The notes: generated from the letters alone by a model not told the origin. Counted from the first letter of the stretch, positions 8,155-16,849 are shown. The stretch is DNA of 23,622 bases from CAYSND01 sp964642235 (GCA_964642235.1 CAZXOP010000018.1:1-23622); one strand, 5' to 3'. Numbers and translations: made by a program.

Positions 8155-11100
8155 ATGGATAAAAGGATAAAAAAAGTACTTCTACTTGGTTCAGGAGCAT
8201 TGAAAATAGGAGAAGCCGGAGAGTTTGATTACTCCGGTTCGCAAGCCCTTAAAGCGATGAAGGAGGAGGGGATTAAAACAGTCTTAATTAATCCCAATAT
8301 TGCTACTGTACAGACATCTGAAGGGGTTGCAGATAAGATTTATTTCCTCCCCGTAACTCCATATTTCGTGGAAGAGGTTATTAAAAAGGAGAAGCCTGAT
8401 GGGATACTCCTCGCTTTTGGAGGGCAAACAGCATTAAACTGCGGAGTTAATCTCTTTAAAAACGGGGTTTTTGAGAAATATAATATCAAAGTCCTCGGCA
8501 CGCAGGTTCAATCCATAATAGACACAGAAGACAGAGAACTTTTCGTTAAAAAGCTTGACGAGATAAATGTTCATACCATAAAGAGTATGGCTGTCGAAAA
8601 TATAGAGGATGCCATTAAAGCTGCCGATAATTTGGGGTACCCGGTTATTATAAGGGCAGCTTATGCTCTTGGTGGTTTAGGGAGTGGCTTCTGTGACAAT
8701 AGAGAGGAGCTTATAAAGTTGGCAGACAAATCTTTCTCCTACTCCCCCCAAGTCTTAGTTGAAAAGTCTTTAAAAGGGTGGAAAGAGATAGAGTATGAGG
8801 TGGTGAGGGATAAATATGATAACTATATTACAGTCTGCAACATGGAGAATTTTGACCCTCTCGGAATACATACCGGAGAGAGTATTGTGGTGGCTCCTTG
8901 TCAAACTCTTACCCAAAGGGAGGTATCTAAATTAAGAGGAATTGCCATTAAAATCGTCAGACATATCGGAATCGTAGGTGAATGTAATGTTCAGTTTGCA
9001 CTTGATCCTTTTTCCGAGGAGTATAGGGTTATTGAAGTTAATGCACGATTAAGCAGATCTTCTGCTCTCGCTTCGAAGGCCACAGGGTACCCTCTTGCTT
9101 TCGTAGCAGCGAAACTCGGACTTGGGTATGGACTTTTTGAGTTAAAGAACTCCATTACCAAGTGTACTTCTACATTCTTTGAACCTGCCTGCGACTATGT
9201 TGTTTGTAAGATTCCTCGCTGGGATCTCTCCAAATTCCAAGGAGTTTCGAGGGAGATCGGGAGCAGTATGAAGAGTGTCGGGGAGGTTATGGCAATAGGG
9301 AGAAGTTTTGAAGAGACCATCCAGAAAGGACTCAGAATGATAGGACAAGGGGCACATGGTTTCGTTGCCAATAAAGAGATCGTGGTTCAGGATATAGACA
9401 AGGCTTTAAGAGAGCCTACAGATAATCGTATATTCGTTATTGCCAAAGCTCTACAAAAAGGTTATACTATTGACCAAATTCATGATTTAACTAAAATAGA
9501 CAAATGGTTCCTTCACAAACTCAATAATATAGTTGAGACCTATAATGACCTCTCTAAGGTTAAGAAAATCGGAGATATCCCTTATAATCTCCTTAAGATG
9601 GCTAAGTCGCGTGGTTTTTCAGACTTCCAAATTGGGAGAGTGGTAACCGGGGATAAATTGGGGAGTGAAGAGATGGTGAAAATAGTAAGAGAGTATAGAA
9701 AAGGGCTCGGTATAGTACCGGTAGTTAAGCAGATAGATACCCTTGCAGCCGAGTACCCTGCCCAGGCAAATTACCTCTATCTCACTTATAATGGCACTGT
9801 TTCAGATGTTACTTATTACGGAGATAAAAAATCTATAATCATTCTCGGTTCAGGTGCATATAGGATAGGGAGTTCAGTGGAGTTTGACTGGTGTAGCGTT
9901 AATGCACTGCAGTCTATAAGAAATTCGGGATGGAGAGGGGTAATGATTAATTATAACCCTGAAACAGTCTCCACTGATTATGATATGTGCGACCGTCTCT
10001 ATTTTGACGAATTGACTTATGAAAGGGTACTTGATATTTACGAATTGGAGAACCCCCACGGTCTGATAGTCTCTGTGGGTGGACAGATTCCGAATAACTT
10101 GGCAATTCGTTTAGATGATGCAGGTGTGAACCTTCTCGGTACCTCTGCTGATAGTATTGATAATGCAGAAGATAGACATAGATTCTCCTCTATGCTCGAT
10201 AGACTTAAAATCGATCAACCAAGGTGGAAAGAATTGACATCATTAGAGGAGATTACCAAATTCGTGGATTATGTCGGCTACCCTGTTCTTGTTCGCCCCT
10301 CTTATGTCCTTTCAGGCGCTGCAATGAATGTCTGCTCGAATAATAATGAACTTGAGGAGTTTCTTAAACTTGCTGTAAATGTCTCTAAAAAGCACCCTGT
10401 GGTGGTTAGCGAGTTTATTCTACATGCTAAAGAGATAGAGTTCGACGCTGTTGCTGACGAAGGAAATGTTATTGCTTATGCTATTTCAGAGCATATAGAG
10501 TTTGCAGGGGTACATTCAGGTGATGCGACTATTCAATTCCCACCTCAAAAGCTTTATGTAGAGACAGCCAGAAGGATAAAGAAGATAGCAAGAAAGATAG
10601 CAGAGGAGTTAAAAATATCAGGTCCTTTCAATATTCAATTCCTTGCGAAGGAGAATGATATAAAGGTTATAGAGTGTAACCTTAGGGCTTCAAGGAGCTT
10701 CCCTTTCGTTTCTAAAGTCCTTAGAATTAACTTTATCGAACTTGCCACAAAGGTAATGATAGGGGAAAAACCTGCTCCCCCATCTAAGAGTGCTTTTGAC
10801 CTCGATTATGTCGGTATTAAGGCTTCCCAATTCTCATTCTCAAGACTTCAAAAAGCTGACCCTGTACTCGGTGTGGATATGGCTTCTACAGGAGAGGTAG
10901 GGTGTATTGGGGACGATACGAATGAGGCTATCCTCAAGGCTATGCTCTCTGTAGGTTATTCTATCCCTAAGAAGAATATTCTAATCTCTTCCGGGGATGT
11001 AAGGCAGAAGGCAGAACTTCTTCAAGCTGCTAAAACATTAGTTAATAAGGGGTATAATATTTATGCTACCGGTGGTAGTCATCGTTTTCTTGTCGAGAAC

Positions 11101-11379
11101 AATGTTCCTGCGGAGTTGGTATATTGGCCAAGTGAGCCGGGAATGGAGCCACAAGCTCTTAAAATGATTCACGATAAGAAGATAGATTTAGTGGTAAATA
11201 TTCCTAAGAACCTGACTCAGGTGGAGTTAGAGAATGGGTATAAAATTCGCCGCGCTGCCGTCGATTTTAATATACCTATTATTACAAATACAAGACTTGC
11301 CACTGCTTTTATTATTGCTTTCTGTAATCTCCCTATAGAGGGGATACAGATTAAGAGTTGGGACGAGTATAATTCCTAA
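8155..11379 (+). CDS. carB: CarB, carbamoyl-phosphate synthase large chain
   Basis: The 1074-residue synthetase subunit makes carbamoyl phosphate from bicarbonate, ammonia and two ATP for arginine and pyrimidine synthesis; E. coli CarB has nearly the same length. Two homologous ATP-grasp halves are visible. The first begins VLLLGSGALKIGEAGEFDYSG and includes YPVIIRAAYALGGLGSG and VIEVNARLSRSSALASKATG. The second begins IIILGSGAYRIGSSVEFDWC near residue 562 and includes YPVLVRPSYVLSGAAM and VIECNLRASRSFPFVSK. The C-terminal allosteric MGS-like domain runs from about 942 (ILISSGD) through ATGGSHRF to the end. Nothing in the active-site motifs appears damaged, in contrast to the CarA partner. 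The start lies three bases after the restored carA stop, so the two are co-translated. Confidence 0.97.
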   Translation: MDKRIKKVLLLGSGALKIGEAGEFDYSGSQALKAMKEEGIKTVLINPNIATVQTSEGVADKIYFLPVTPYFVEEVIKKEKPDGILLAFGGQTALNCGVNLFKNGVFEKYNIKVLGTQVQSIIDTEDRELFVKKLDEINVHTIKSMAVENIEDAIKAADNLGYPVIIRAAYALGGLGSGFCDNREELIKLADKSFSYSPQVLVEKSLKGWKEIEYEVVRDKYDNYITVCNMENFDPLGIHTGESIVVAPCQTLTQREVSKLRGIAIKIVRHIGIVGECNVQFALDPFSEEYRVIEVNARLSRSSALASKATGYPLAFVAAKLGLGYGLFELKNSITKCTSTFFEPACDYVVCKIPRWDLSKFQGVSREIGSSMKSVGEVMAIGRSFEETIQKGLRMIGQGAHGFVANKEIVVQDIDKALREPTDNRIFVIAKALQKGYTIDQIHDLTKIDKWFLHKLNNIVETYNDLSKVKKIGDIPYNLLKMAKSRGFSDFQIGRVVTGDKLGSEEMVKIVREYRKGLGIVPVVKQIDTLAAEYPAQANYLYLTYNGTVSDVTYYGDKKSIIILGSGAYRIGSSVEFDWCSVNALQSIRNSGWRGVMINYNPETVSTDYDMCDRLYFDELTYERVLDIYELENPHGLIVSVGGQIPNNLAIRLDDAGVNLLGTSADSIDNAEDRHRFSSMLDRLKIDQPRWKELTSLEEITKFVDYVGYPVLVRPSYVLSGAAMNVCSNNNELEEFLKLAVNVSKKHPVVVSEFILHAKEIEFDAVADEGNVIAYAISEHIEFAGVHSGDATIQFPPQKLYVETARRIKKIARKIAEELKISGPFNIQFLAKENDIKVIECNLRASRSFPFVSKVLRINFIELATKVMIGEKPAPPSKSAFDLDYVGIKASQFSFSRLQKADPVLGVDMASTGEVGCIGDDTNEAILKAMLSVGYSIPKKNILISSGDVRQKAELLQAAKTLVNKGYNIYATGGSHRFLVENNVPAELVYWPSEPGMEPQALKMIHDKKIDLVVNIPKNLTQVELENGYKIRRAAVDFNIPIITNTRLATAFIIAFCNLPIEGIQIKSWDEYNS

Positions 11380-11407
11380 AAAAAATATGTAGGTATTACT
11401 TTTTTAC

Positions 11408-11415
11408 TACCTTTG
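11408..11415 (+). promoter_or_regulatory. Candidate -7 promoter box of the marR-hdr-cysteate operon
   Basis: TACCTTTG is an exact TAnnTTTG match, 29 bases before the marR ATG, in the 65-bp spacer after carB. Predicted transcription start is about 11420, immediately ahead of the palindrome at 11422-11437. The -33 element is unclear. A TTTTTACT at 11401-11408, one base different from the palindrome half-site, touches the box. Confidence 0.55.
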
Positions 11416-11421
11416 TCGGAA

Positions 11422-11437
11422 AGTAAAACGTTTTACT
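11422..11437. promoter_or_regulatory. Perfect 16-bp palindrome, probable MarR operator
   Basis: AGTAAAACGTTTTACT is a perfect inverted repeat with two 8-base arms and no spacer. MarR-family dimers typically bind palindromes of this size over or just after their own promoter. It sits at the predicted start of transcription and 7 bases before the marR ATG, so binding would block the operon. There is no run of T after it, which argues against a terminator. Confidence 0.65.
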
Positions 11438-11444
11438 ATAATAT

Positions 11445-11918
11445 ATGATACTAACTAAACAAGTAGCTGTTTATCTAAATCTGGTTCATAATAGATTTAA
11501 ACAATATGTCTTCTGTTACTTAAAACAGAATGACTTAGATATTACTCCGGAACAATTCCTTCTAATAGATACCCTTTGGAATAAAGGGACCATGTCGCAA
11601 CAGAAAATTGCAGACTCTATCTATAAGGATAAAAACTCTGTTACCAAGCTTGTGGATGCACTTGAGAAGAAAGGGCTTGTGGTCAGAATTGCTGATGATG
11701 CTGATAGAAGACAGAATCTAATCGCCCTTACCCAGAAAGCCGAAAAGATGAAAGATGAAGCCAAAGAGGTAGGGATAAACTGTGTTCAATCTGTTACTGA
11801 AGGGATTCCTGATGAAGACATAATAACTTTTCTCTCTGTGCTTAAAAGGATGTCAGAGAATATAGATGATAATACCGAAACATTTAATCTTTCCGTAGCC
11901 AATGGGGAAACTATATGA
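11445..11918 (+). CDS. MarR-family transcriptional regulator
   Basis: A 157-residue winged-helix regulator. Residues 33-95 hold the DNA-binding domain: LDITPEQFLLIDTLW, the recognition region MSQQKIADSIYKDKNSVTKLVDALEKKGLV, and the beta-wing RIADDADRRQNLIALT with the conserved D-x-R-R. The N- and C-terminal helices form the dimer interface. Two cysteines are present, C24 in the first helix and C113 near the C-terminal helices; C24 is in roughly the region where OhrR-type members carry their redox-sensing Cys, but this is only suggestive. It is the first gene of the operon, has a palindromic operator candidate in front of it, and its 3' end overlaps the next start by 17 bp, so it likely represses itself and the seven genes that follow. 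The ligand is unknown. Confidence 0.88.
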   Translation: MILTKQVAVYLNLVHNRFKQYVFCYLKQNDLDITPEQFLLIDTLWNKGTMSQQKIADSIYKDKNSVTKLVDALEKKGLVVRIADDADRRQNLIALTQKAEKMKDEAKEVGINCVQSVTEGIPDEDIITFLSVLKRMSENIDDNTETFNLSVANGETI

Positions 11919-12597
11919 TCTTCTAATCCAAGATTACCGTATTAAAGAGGGTCTGATTGCCTGCATTAATTGCGGAACTTGTACTGCTGTATGCCCTGCT
12001 GCAGAGTTTTATAAGTATAATCCTAAAAACATAGTCGATATAGTCCAGAATAAGGATGAGGAGGAGATAGAGGCTCTCCTCAAGAGTGATACTATTTGGT
12101 ATTGCGGAGAGTGTATGTCCTGTGTATCGAGGTGTCCGAGGAAGAATGCCCCTGCGCTTGTGGTTATGGCTCTAAGAACCCTCTCTGTTAAATTGGGTTA
12201 TTTTACTTACTCGGAAAAGGGACGTCAACAATATCCCCTTATGAAGATTTTATGTAACAATATTCTCGACTATGGTTATTGTATTCATCCTAAGACCTTT
12301 AGCATGGAAGATCACCCTGAATACGGCACTGTGGGGGAATGGATTTTGGAGAATAAGGATGATGTTTATGAAAGAGTGGGGGCAAATTATGATAAAGAAG
12401 GTGGTGGTGCCCTCAGAAAAATATCTCAAAACTCTCTCGATGATTTGAAAGCTATTTTCGAAATAACCGGTGCGACAGAGCAGATGAAATGGATTGAGGA
12501 GAACTCTCTCTCGAAAGCCAAAGAGTTCGGTTGTTCTGATGAGGAGTATTTCTCTAAAACTTATAACGACTCCTCTGATATTCACTTTAATAATTAA
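11902..12597 (+). CDS. HdrC-like iron-sulfur protein (two 4Fe-4S clusters)
   Basis: A 231-residue protein related to heterodisulfide reductase subunit C. Two classical ferredoxin motifs bind 4Fe-4S clusters: C21-C24-C27-C31 (CINCGTCTAVCPA) and C68-C71-C74-C78 (CGECMSCVSRCPR). After the all-helical ferredoxin-like core comes a C-terminal extension of about 130 residues without further cysteine motifs, similar in overall length to the HdrC1 proteins of sHdr-type clusters. Its role would be to wire electrons between the HdrA-like flavoprotein and the HdrB-like subunit. It starts inside the end of marR (17-bp overlap) and is followed 11 bp later by the HdrB-like gene. Cytoplasmic; no signal or membrane segment. 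Confidence 0.85.
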   Translation: MGKLYDLLIQDYRIKEGLIACINCGTCTAVCPAAEFYKYNPKNIVDIVQNKDEEEIEALLKSDTIWYCGECMSCVSRCPRKNAPALVVMALRTLSVKLGYFTYSEKGRQQYPLMKILCNNILDYGYCIHPKTFSMEDHPEYGTVGEWILENKDDVYERVGANYDKEGGGALRKISQNSLDDLKAIFEITGATEQMKWIEENSLSKAKEFGCSDEEYFSKTYNDSSDIHFNN

Positions 12598-12608
12598 AAT
12601 TCTTCTCT

Positions 12609-13682
12609 ATGTTATACGAAGGGAAACAAAAAATATGGTCGAGTTATCAAAAGGAGATTCCTAATGATAAATGGTTTTACGCAAGGAGTTGTATAAGACA
12701 GAACTTCTTCCCTGCAGCGGAAGAGATATTTCTTGATATCGTCAGAAACAGGCTTGGGAAGGACTTTATCGATGATCCTAACCATACGACATGTGGGGGT
12801 ATTGCATATCATTGTGATTCTGTCCCTCAGGAGACCTCTATGACTATAGTTGCAAGACAGTTTGCATTAATGACAGAGGCAGGGTATGAAAATTTCGCAA
12901 TGTCATGTGTAACCTCTTTCGGGATTCATTGTGAAATCTTAGAGACTTGGCACGAATATCCTGAACTTGAGGCAAAAATCAGGGAGTTATTATGGAAATC
13001 ATGCCGTAAGGAGTTTGTTAAACCTAAATATATAGCCCATACAAGCGATTTAGCATTCAGATACCGTAATCTTATATCGGAAAAAGCAAAATATAAGCTG
13101 GTAAATGTTAAGACAGGGGAACCTCTAAGGGGTGTAGAGCATATCGGGTGCCATTACTCTAAGATCTTTCCATATCATAGTGTCGGGGGGTCAGAGTACC
13201 CTTTTGTACTTGCAGGACTAATAGAGTCTTGGGGGGGCGATGTTATAGATTATCCTGAGAGGAGGCACTGCTGTGGATTTGGGTTTAGGCAATATATAGT
13301 AAAGGCAAATAGAGGGTATTCGTTATCGAATAGTTATAAGAAGTTTGAATCAATGGAGCCTTATCATCCTGATTTTATTTTGACTAACTGCCCAGGGTGT
13401 AACTATTTTCTCGATAGATGGCAATATGTGGTGGCTGAGAGTGTTGGGAAAACTTATGGGGAGGAAAAGGGGTATGGCATACCGGTACTCTCTGCTGAGG
13501 AGCTTTCGGGGCTTATAATGGGGTACGACCCATGGGAATTGGGACTTCAAATGCATCAAGTGGCAGTGGAGCCTTTACTCGATAAAATGGGGATTCAATA
13601 TGATCCTAAAGAGAAATATAAAGGACTGAATGGAAAAGAGTTAACTCTTCCTAAGGCCCCTAATAATATCAAATGTTTCTAA
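12609..13682 (+). CDS. HdrB-like protein with one intact and one degenerate CCG domain
   Basis: A 357-residue protein related to heterodisulfide reductase subunit B, the subunit that carries noncubane 4Fe-4S clusters at the disulfide/thiol site. The family motif is C..CCG..CxxC, twice. The C-terminal copy is complete: C181 (GCHYSK), C221-C222-G (RHCCGFG) and C261/C264 (NCPGCNYFLD). The N-terminal copy is degraded: C28 (RSCIRQN), T61-C62-G instead of CCG (HTTCGG), and C100 with S103 instead of CxxC (SCVTS). So probably only one noncubane cluster of full type is bound, or the first one has altered ligands. It lies between the HdrC-like and HdrA-like genes (11-bp and 1-bp gaps), so a CBA complex is likely. 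Substrate unknown. Confidence 0.85.
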   Translation: MLYEGKQKIWSSYQKEIPNDKWFYARSCIRQNFFPAAEEIFLDIVRNRLGKDFIDDPNHTTCGGIAYHCDSVPQETSMTIVARQFALMTEAGYENFAMSCVTSFGIHCEILETWHEYPELEAKIRELLWKSCRKEFVKPKYIAHTSDLAFRYRNLISEKAKYKLVNVKTGEPLRGVEHIGCHYSKIFPYHSVGGSEYPFVLAGLIESWGGDVIDYPERRHCCGFGFRQYIVKANRGYSLSNSYKKFESMEPYHPDFILTNCPGCNYFLDRWQYVVAESVGKTYGEEKGYGIPVLSAEELSGLIMGYDPWELGLQMHQVAVEPLLDKMGIQYDPKEKYKGLNGKELTLPKAPNNIKCF

Positions 13683-13683
13683 T

Positions 13684-14718
13684 ATGAATAAGAATGTCGT
13701 AATCATAGGTGGAGGTCCAAGTGGATTGGAGGCTGCAAAGTATCTTAATAGGGATGGTTATACCACTTTTATTGTGGAGAAAGAGGTCTATCTTGGGGGG
13801 CATCTTGCTAAATGGGACAGGCTCTTTCCGGAGGGTGTCTCGGCAAGTAATATTTTAACTGAGATGATAGACTCCATAGGTGATACAAAATGGTTTGTAA
13901 ACTCCACAATTACAAGTATTAACAGGCTTGATAAGTCTTTTAATCTAATCCTCTCTAATGGAGTCTCTATAATCGCTGATGCTCTACTTATAACAACAGG
14001 TTTTTCACTATTTCAGGCAGAGAGGAAGGAGGAGTACGGGTATGGAATTTATGAGAGAGTTATTACCTCTGCTGACCTTGAAGCTTATTTTTCAGGGAAC
14101 TATGATCTCCCTATCGATGATAATCCTAAAACTATAGGTTTTGTTCATTGTGTGGGGTCAAGAGATGAAAAAGTGGGGAATCGTCACTGCTCTAAAGTCT
14201 GTTGTGCCACTGCTGTAAAAGAGGCGTGTGAGATGAAAGAGTTATTCCCCGGTGCCTCTGTTTATTGTTTTTATATGGATTTAAGGATGTTCGGAAGAAA
14301 TTTTGAGGATATGTACCTCTCTGCCCAAAAAGATTATGGGGTGAGATTTGTGAGGGGAAGAGTCTCCGAAGTCTCTGAAAATAAAGAGGGTAAGTTGGTG
14401 GTAAAGGCAGAGGATACACTTTCTGGGAAACCATTAAAAGTTACAATGGATTTATTGGTATTAATGACGGGAATGGTAAATAACCCTGATACTAATGAGA
14501 TAGCTAAAGCTCTCTCCCTCCCTATTGCCGAAGATGGTTTTTTGCAGTGTAAAGATGCTATAAAAGGGGTGCACACCTCTTCTAAGAAAGGTGTTTTTTA
14601 TGCAGGTGCTTGTACCGGTCCAAAGACCCTCCCTGAGTCCCTTGCAGAGGCACGTGCTGCTGCATTGGAAATAGATCATTATCTCTCATACCCTGAAATA
14701 GATAACAGCAATGAATAA
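13684..14718 (+). CDS. HdrA-like FAD/iron-sulfur protein, short form
   Basis: A 344-residue flavoprotein of the HdrA family. The FAD-binding Rossmann motif is at 8-14 (IGGGPSG), with the acidic end of strand two at VEKE and the HdrA-typical YLGGHLAKWDRLFP. A cysteine cluster near 155-175 (HCVGSRDEKVGNRHCSKVCC) matches the family's 4Fe-4S site in the middle of the flavin domain. The C-terminal FAD region reads FYAGACTGPKTLPESLAEARAAA. Methanogen HdrA is about 650 residues or longer with added ferredoxin domains; those are absent here, and the length matches the short HdrA found in sHdr and Qmo-type complexes. It would be the central flavin subunit passing electrons between the flanking HdrB/HdrC pairs. 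It overlaps the next gene by 8 bp. Confidence 0.87.
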   Translation: MNKNVVIIGGGPSGLEAAKYLNRDGYTTFIVEKEVYLGGHLAKWDRLFPEGVSASNILTEMIDSIGDTKWFVNSTITSINRLDKSFNLILSNGVSIIADALLITTGFSLFQAERKEEYGYGIYERVITSADLEAYFSGNYDLPIDDNPKTIGFVHCVGSRDEKVGNRHCSKVCCATAVKEACEMKELFPGASVYCFYMDLRMFGRNFEDMYLSAQKDYGVRFVRGRVSEVSENKEGKLVVKAEDTLSGKPLKVTMDLLVLMTGMVNNPDTNEIAKALSLPIAEDGFLQCKDAIKGVHTSSKKGVFYAGACTGPKTLPESLAEARAAALEIDHYLSYPEIDNSNE

Positions 14719-15046
14719 TTTCGGCTACTCCATATCCCCAAGTTCTACCATAAATTTAGATAACTTTAATCCTAAATTATTTAAGTTATTACAGGAGGCT
14801 GAACCTGATGTGAATATCTGTATGGCTTGTGGCTCTTGTGCTGCGAGTTGTACTGCCGGAAATTATACCTCCATGAATCTTAGAAGGGTTATTCTTTTTC
14901 TTGGAACAGGTAGAGATAAGGAGGCTATTGAGGAGATTCGCTCTTGTATGTTATGTGGAAAATGTACTATCGTATGTCCGAGGGGGATTAATACAAGGCA
15001 TCTCATATTAAGTATTTGTAAAATTTATAATATAGAGAATAAATAA
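14711..15046 (+). CDS. Second HdrC-like 4Fe-4S protein (small)
   Basis: A 111-residue HdrC-like protein with two 4Fe-4S motifs, C37-C40-C43-C47 (CMACGSCAASC) and C79-C82-C85-C89 (CMLCGKCTIVCPRG), and almost nothing else; short N- and C-terminal tails flank the ferredoxin core. It follows the HdrA-like gene with an 8-bp overlap and ends directly at the start codon of the membrane subunit. By position it is the connector that passes electrons from the HdrA-like flavoprotein to the membrane-bound cytochrome/HdrB protein. It corresponds in position and size to HdrC2 of C1-B1-A-C2-B2 clusters. Confidence 0.83.
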   Translation: MNNFGYSISPSSTINLDNFNPKLFKLLQEAEPDVNICMACGSCAASCTAGNYTSMNLRRVILFLGTGRDKEAIEEIRSCMLCGKCTIVCPRGINTRHLILSICKIYNIENK

Positions 15047-16849
15047 GTGAAAGAGAGGTTTCTAAACGGATATAATGATTTTGTCCTCCCATTTATGTTC
15101 GGGATGATTTTTATCCTTGCATATCTTATTATAGGGGCTATAAGGGTTATTATCCAACTTCCACCGGCAGATAGGAAGAGATTTCTATTATCGTTAATCT
15201 CCCCAAGAATACTTTTTAAGGATTTGAAGGATATTATATGCGATGTTCTTCTTCATGTTAAGATATTCAAAAGGAATGCAGTGCTTGGGTATATGCATGC
15301 GAGTATCGCTTTTGGGTGGTTTATGTTGATAGTTCTTGGGCATATTGAGACCTGGCTCTATACTCCGGCTCGTACCGGACTCTTCTATTATCCTATATTT
15401 TTTAGATTTTTCGTTCTTGAAACTAATCATACCCTCCGAGGGGCACTCTTATTCTTTTTAATGGACTTCTTCCTGTTAGTGGTTCTAAGTGGAATTACTT
15501 TAGCCATTATTAAGAGGGTTCGTTCGAGGTGGTTAGGGATGCGAAGGACCACCAAACAGTCCCTCCCAGATAAAATTGCGATGTATTGTCTTTGGGCAAT
15601 CTTCCCTTTAAGATTCCTTGCAGAAGGGTTTACTGCAGGTATTAGTGGGGGGTCTTTCTTGACGGAACCGACATACTGGCTCTTCTCTAATTTCTTAAGT
15701 AACGATTATCATATCCTCCCCACTTGGTGGGCATACTCTTGCGTCTTGGGACTCTTTTTCTTCCTTCTCCCTTTTTCGAGGTATATGCATATTCCGACTG
15801 AGGCGTTCCTTATTATGCTCAGGAATGCAGGGGTTAAGGCTCATCACCCTAAGAAGGGGTATGCCACGGCAGAGATTTACTCCTGTTCGAGCTGCGGTCT
15901 CTGTATAGATGCTTGTCCGATGGGGGTACATAAGATAAACTTAAAGTACTCTTCTGTCTATTTTATCCGTTTCCTCAGAAGGGGTAATAAGAAAAAATAT
16001 AGTACTATCGGGGACAAATGTCTTATGTGTGGTAAATGCGTGGCTATCTGTCCAGTAGGGGTGGATTCCTGTGCTTTGAAATTAGCAAATAGATCATTAG
16101 AGCTCTATCCGGTTAAACAGAACTATGACTATCTCCCTGAGATAAAGGTTGAGGCTGCAAAAGAGAAAGTATTGTATTATGGCGGATGTATGACTCATCT
16201 CACCCCGGCGATATCTAAGTCATTGACCACTATTCTAAAAAGAGGGGGGATTGAGTACGAATTTATGGATGAAGAGGGGGGGATTTGCTGCGGAAGGCCA
16301 TTGTTACTTAGTGGAAAAGTAGAAGAAGCAGAGGCATTGATTCAAAAGAATAAGAGAATTATAGAAGAATCGGGTGCCACTACCCTGCTCCTCTCCTGCC
16401 CCATCTGCCTGAAAGTATTTAAGGAGAATTATAACCTCCATGGGTTAAAAATAGTGCATCATTCGGAGTTTCTCGATTATATGATCAAGGAGGAGAAGAT
16501 AAGTGTGGAGAAAGGGGAAGAGAAACTTGTATTCCACGACCCTTGCGAACTTGGAAGAGGGTGCGGAGTGTACGACTCTCCGAGAGCAGTATTGAACCAT
16601 GCAGGAACTCTTGTCTCTGCTGAGAAAGAGTTCGAGGAGAGTATCTGCTGCGGAGGGAGCTTGGGGAGCATGACATTGTCCTATAAGGAGAGGGTTCCAA
16701 TTACTGACCTTGCAATTAAAAATCTAACAATAAATAACCCTGATAGAATAGTTACTGCCTGTCCTTTGTGCTTGAAGACTTTTTCGTCTCGTGCCGATAT
16801 TCCGGTGCAGGATATTTCTCAAGTGGTTTTAAATAAAATGAAAGAATAG
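15047..16849 (+). CDS. Membrane cytochrome b/HdrC/HdrB fusion (DsrMK- or EMO-like Fe-S oxidoreductase)
   Basis: A 600-residue fusion starting with GTG directly after the previous stop. Residues 1-255 form a NarI/DsrM-type membrane domain with segments around 14-34, 80-100, 129-153, 180-198 and 227-245; H84, H99, H128, H222 and H248 are candidate heme b ligands. Next is a HdrC-like part with two 4Fe-4S motifs (C280-C283-C286-C290 and C325-C328-C331-C335). The last part has two complete CCG domains: C381, C414-C415, C451/C454, then C500, C534-C535, C572/C575. This is the architecture of membrane HdrDE/DsrMK relatives and of the Etf:menaquinone oxidoreductase (EMO, DUF224) described in syntrophic butyrate oxidisers. 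It probably exchanges electrons with the menaquinone pool. Two readings are open: partner of the upstream HdrCBAC set, or partner of the EtfBA encoded 3 kb away. Confidence 0.87.
   Translation: MKERFLNGYNDFVLPFMFGMIFILAYLIIGAIRVIIQLPPADRKRFLLSLISPRILFKDLKDIICDVLLHVKIFKRNAVLGYMHASIAFGWFMLIVLGHIETWLYTPARTGLFYYPIFFRFFVLETNHTLRGALLFFLMDFFLLVVLSGITLAIIKRVRSRWLGMRRTTKQSLPDKIAMYCLWAIFPLRFLAEGFTAGISGGSFLTEPTYWLFSNFLSNDYHILPTWWAYSCVLGLFFFLLPFSRYMHIPTEAFLIMLRNAGVKAHHPKKGYATAEIYSCSSCGLCIDACPMGVHKINLKYSSVYFIRFLRRGNKKKYSTIGDKCLMCGKCVAICPVGVDSCALKLANRSLELYPVKQNYDYLPEIKVEAAKEKVLYYGGCMTHLTPAISKSLTTILKRGGIEYEFMDEEGGICCGRPLLLSGKVEEAEALIQKNKRIIEESGATTLLLSCPICLKVFKENYNLHGLKIVHHSEFLDYMIKEEKISVEKGEEKLVFHDPCELGRGCGVYDSPRAVLNHAGTLVSAEKEFEESICCGGSLGSMTLSYKERVPITDLAIKNLTINNPDRIVTACPLCLKTFSSRADIPVQDISQVVLNKMKE

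Noticed and set aside
8088..8170. CarA C-terminus read straight through the Ns (ending at 8170 after ISQRRAM...)
   Set aside because: The gap plus duplicated 55 bases shifts the frame by two. The tail is a frame artefact and overlaps the carB start; the in-frame ending is FDNFIKLL at 8151.
11380..11407. carB terminator in the A-rich/T-rich spacer
   Set aside because: Best pairing is AGGTA/TACCT with a 12-base loop, too weak, and it overlaps the marR promoter box.
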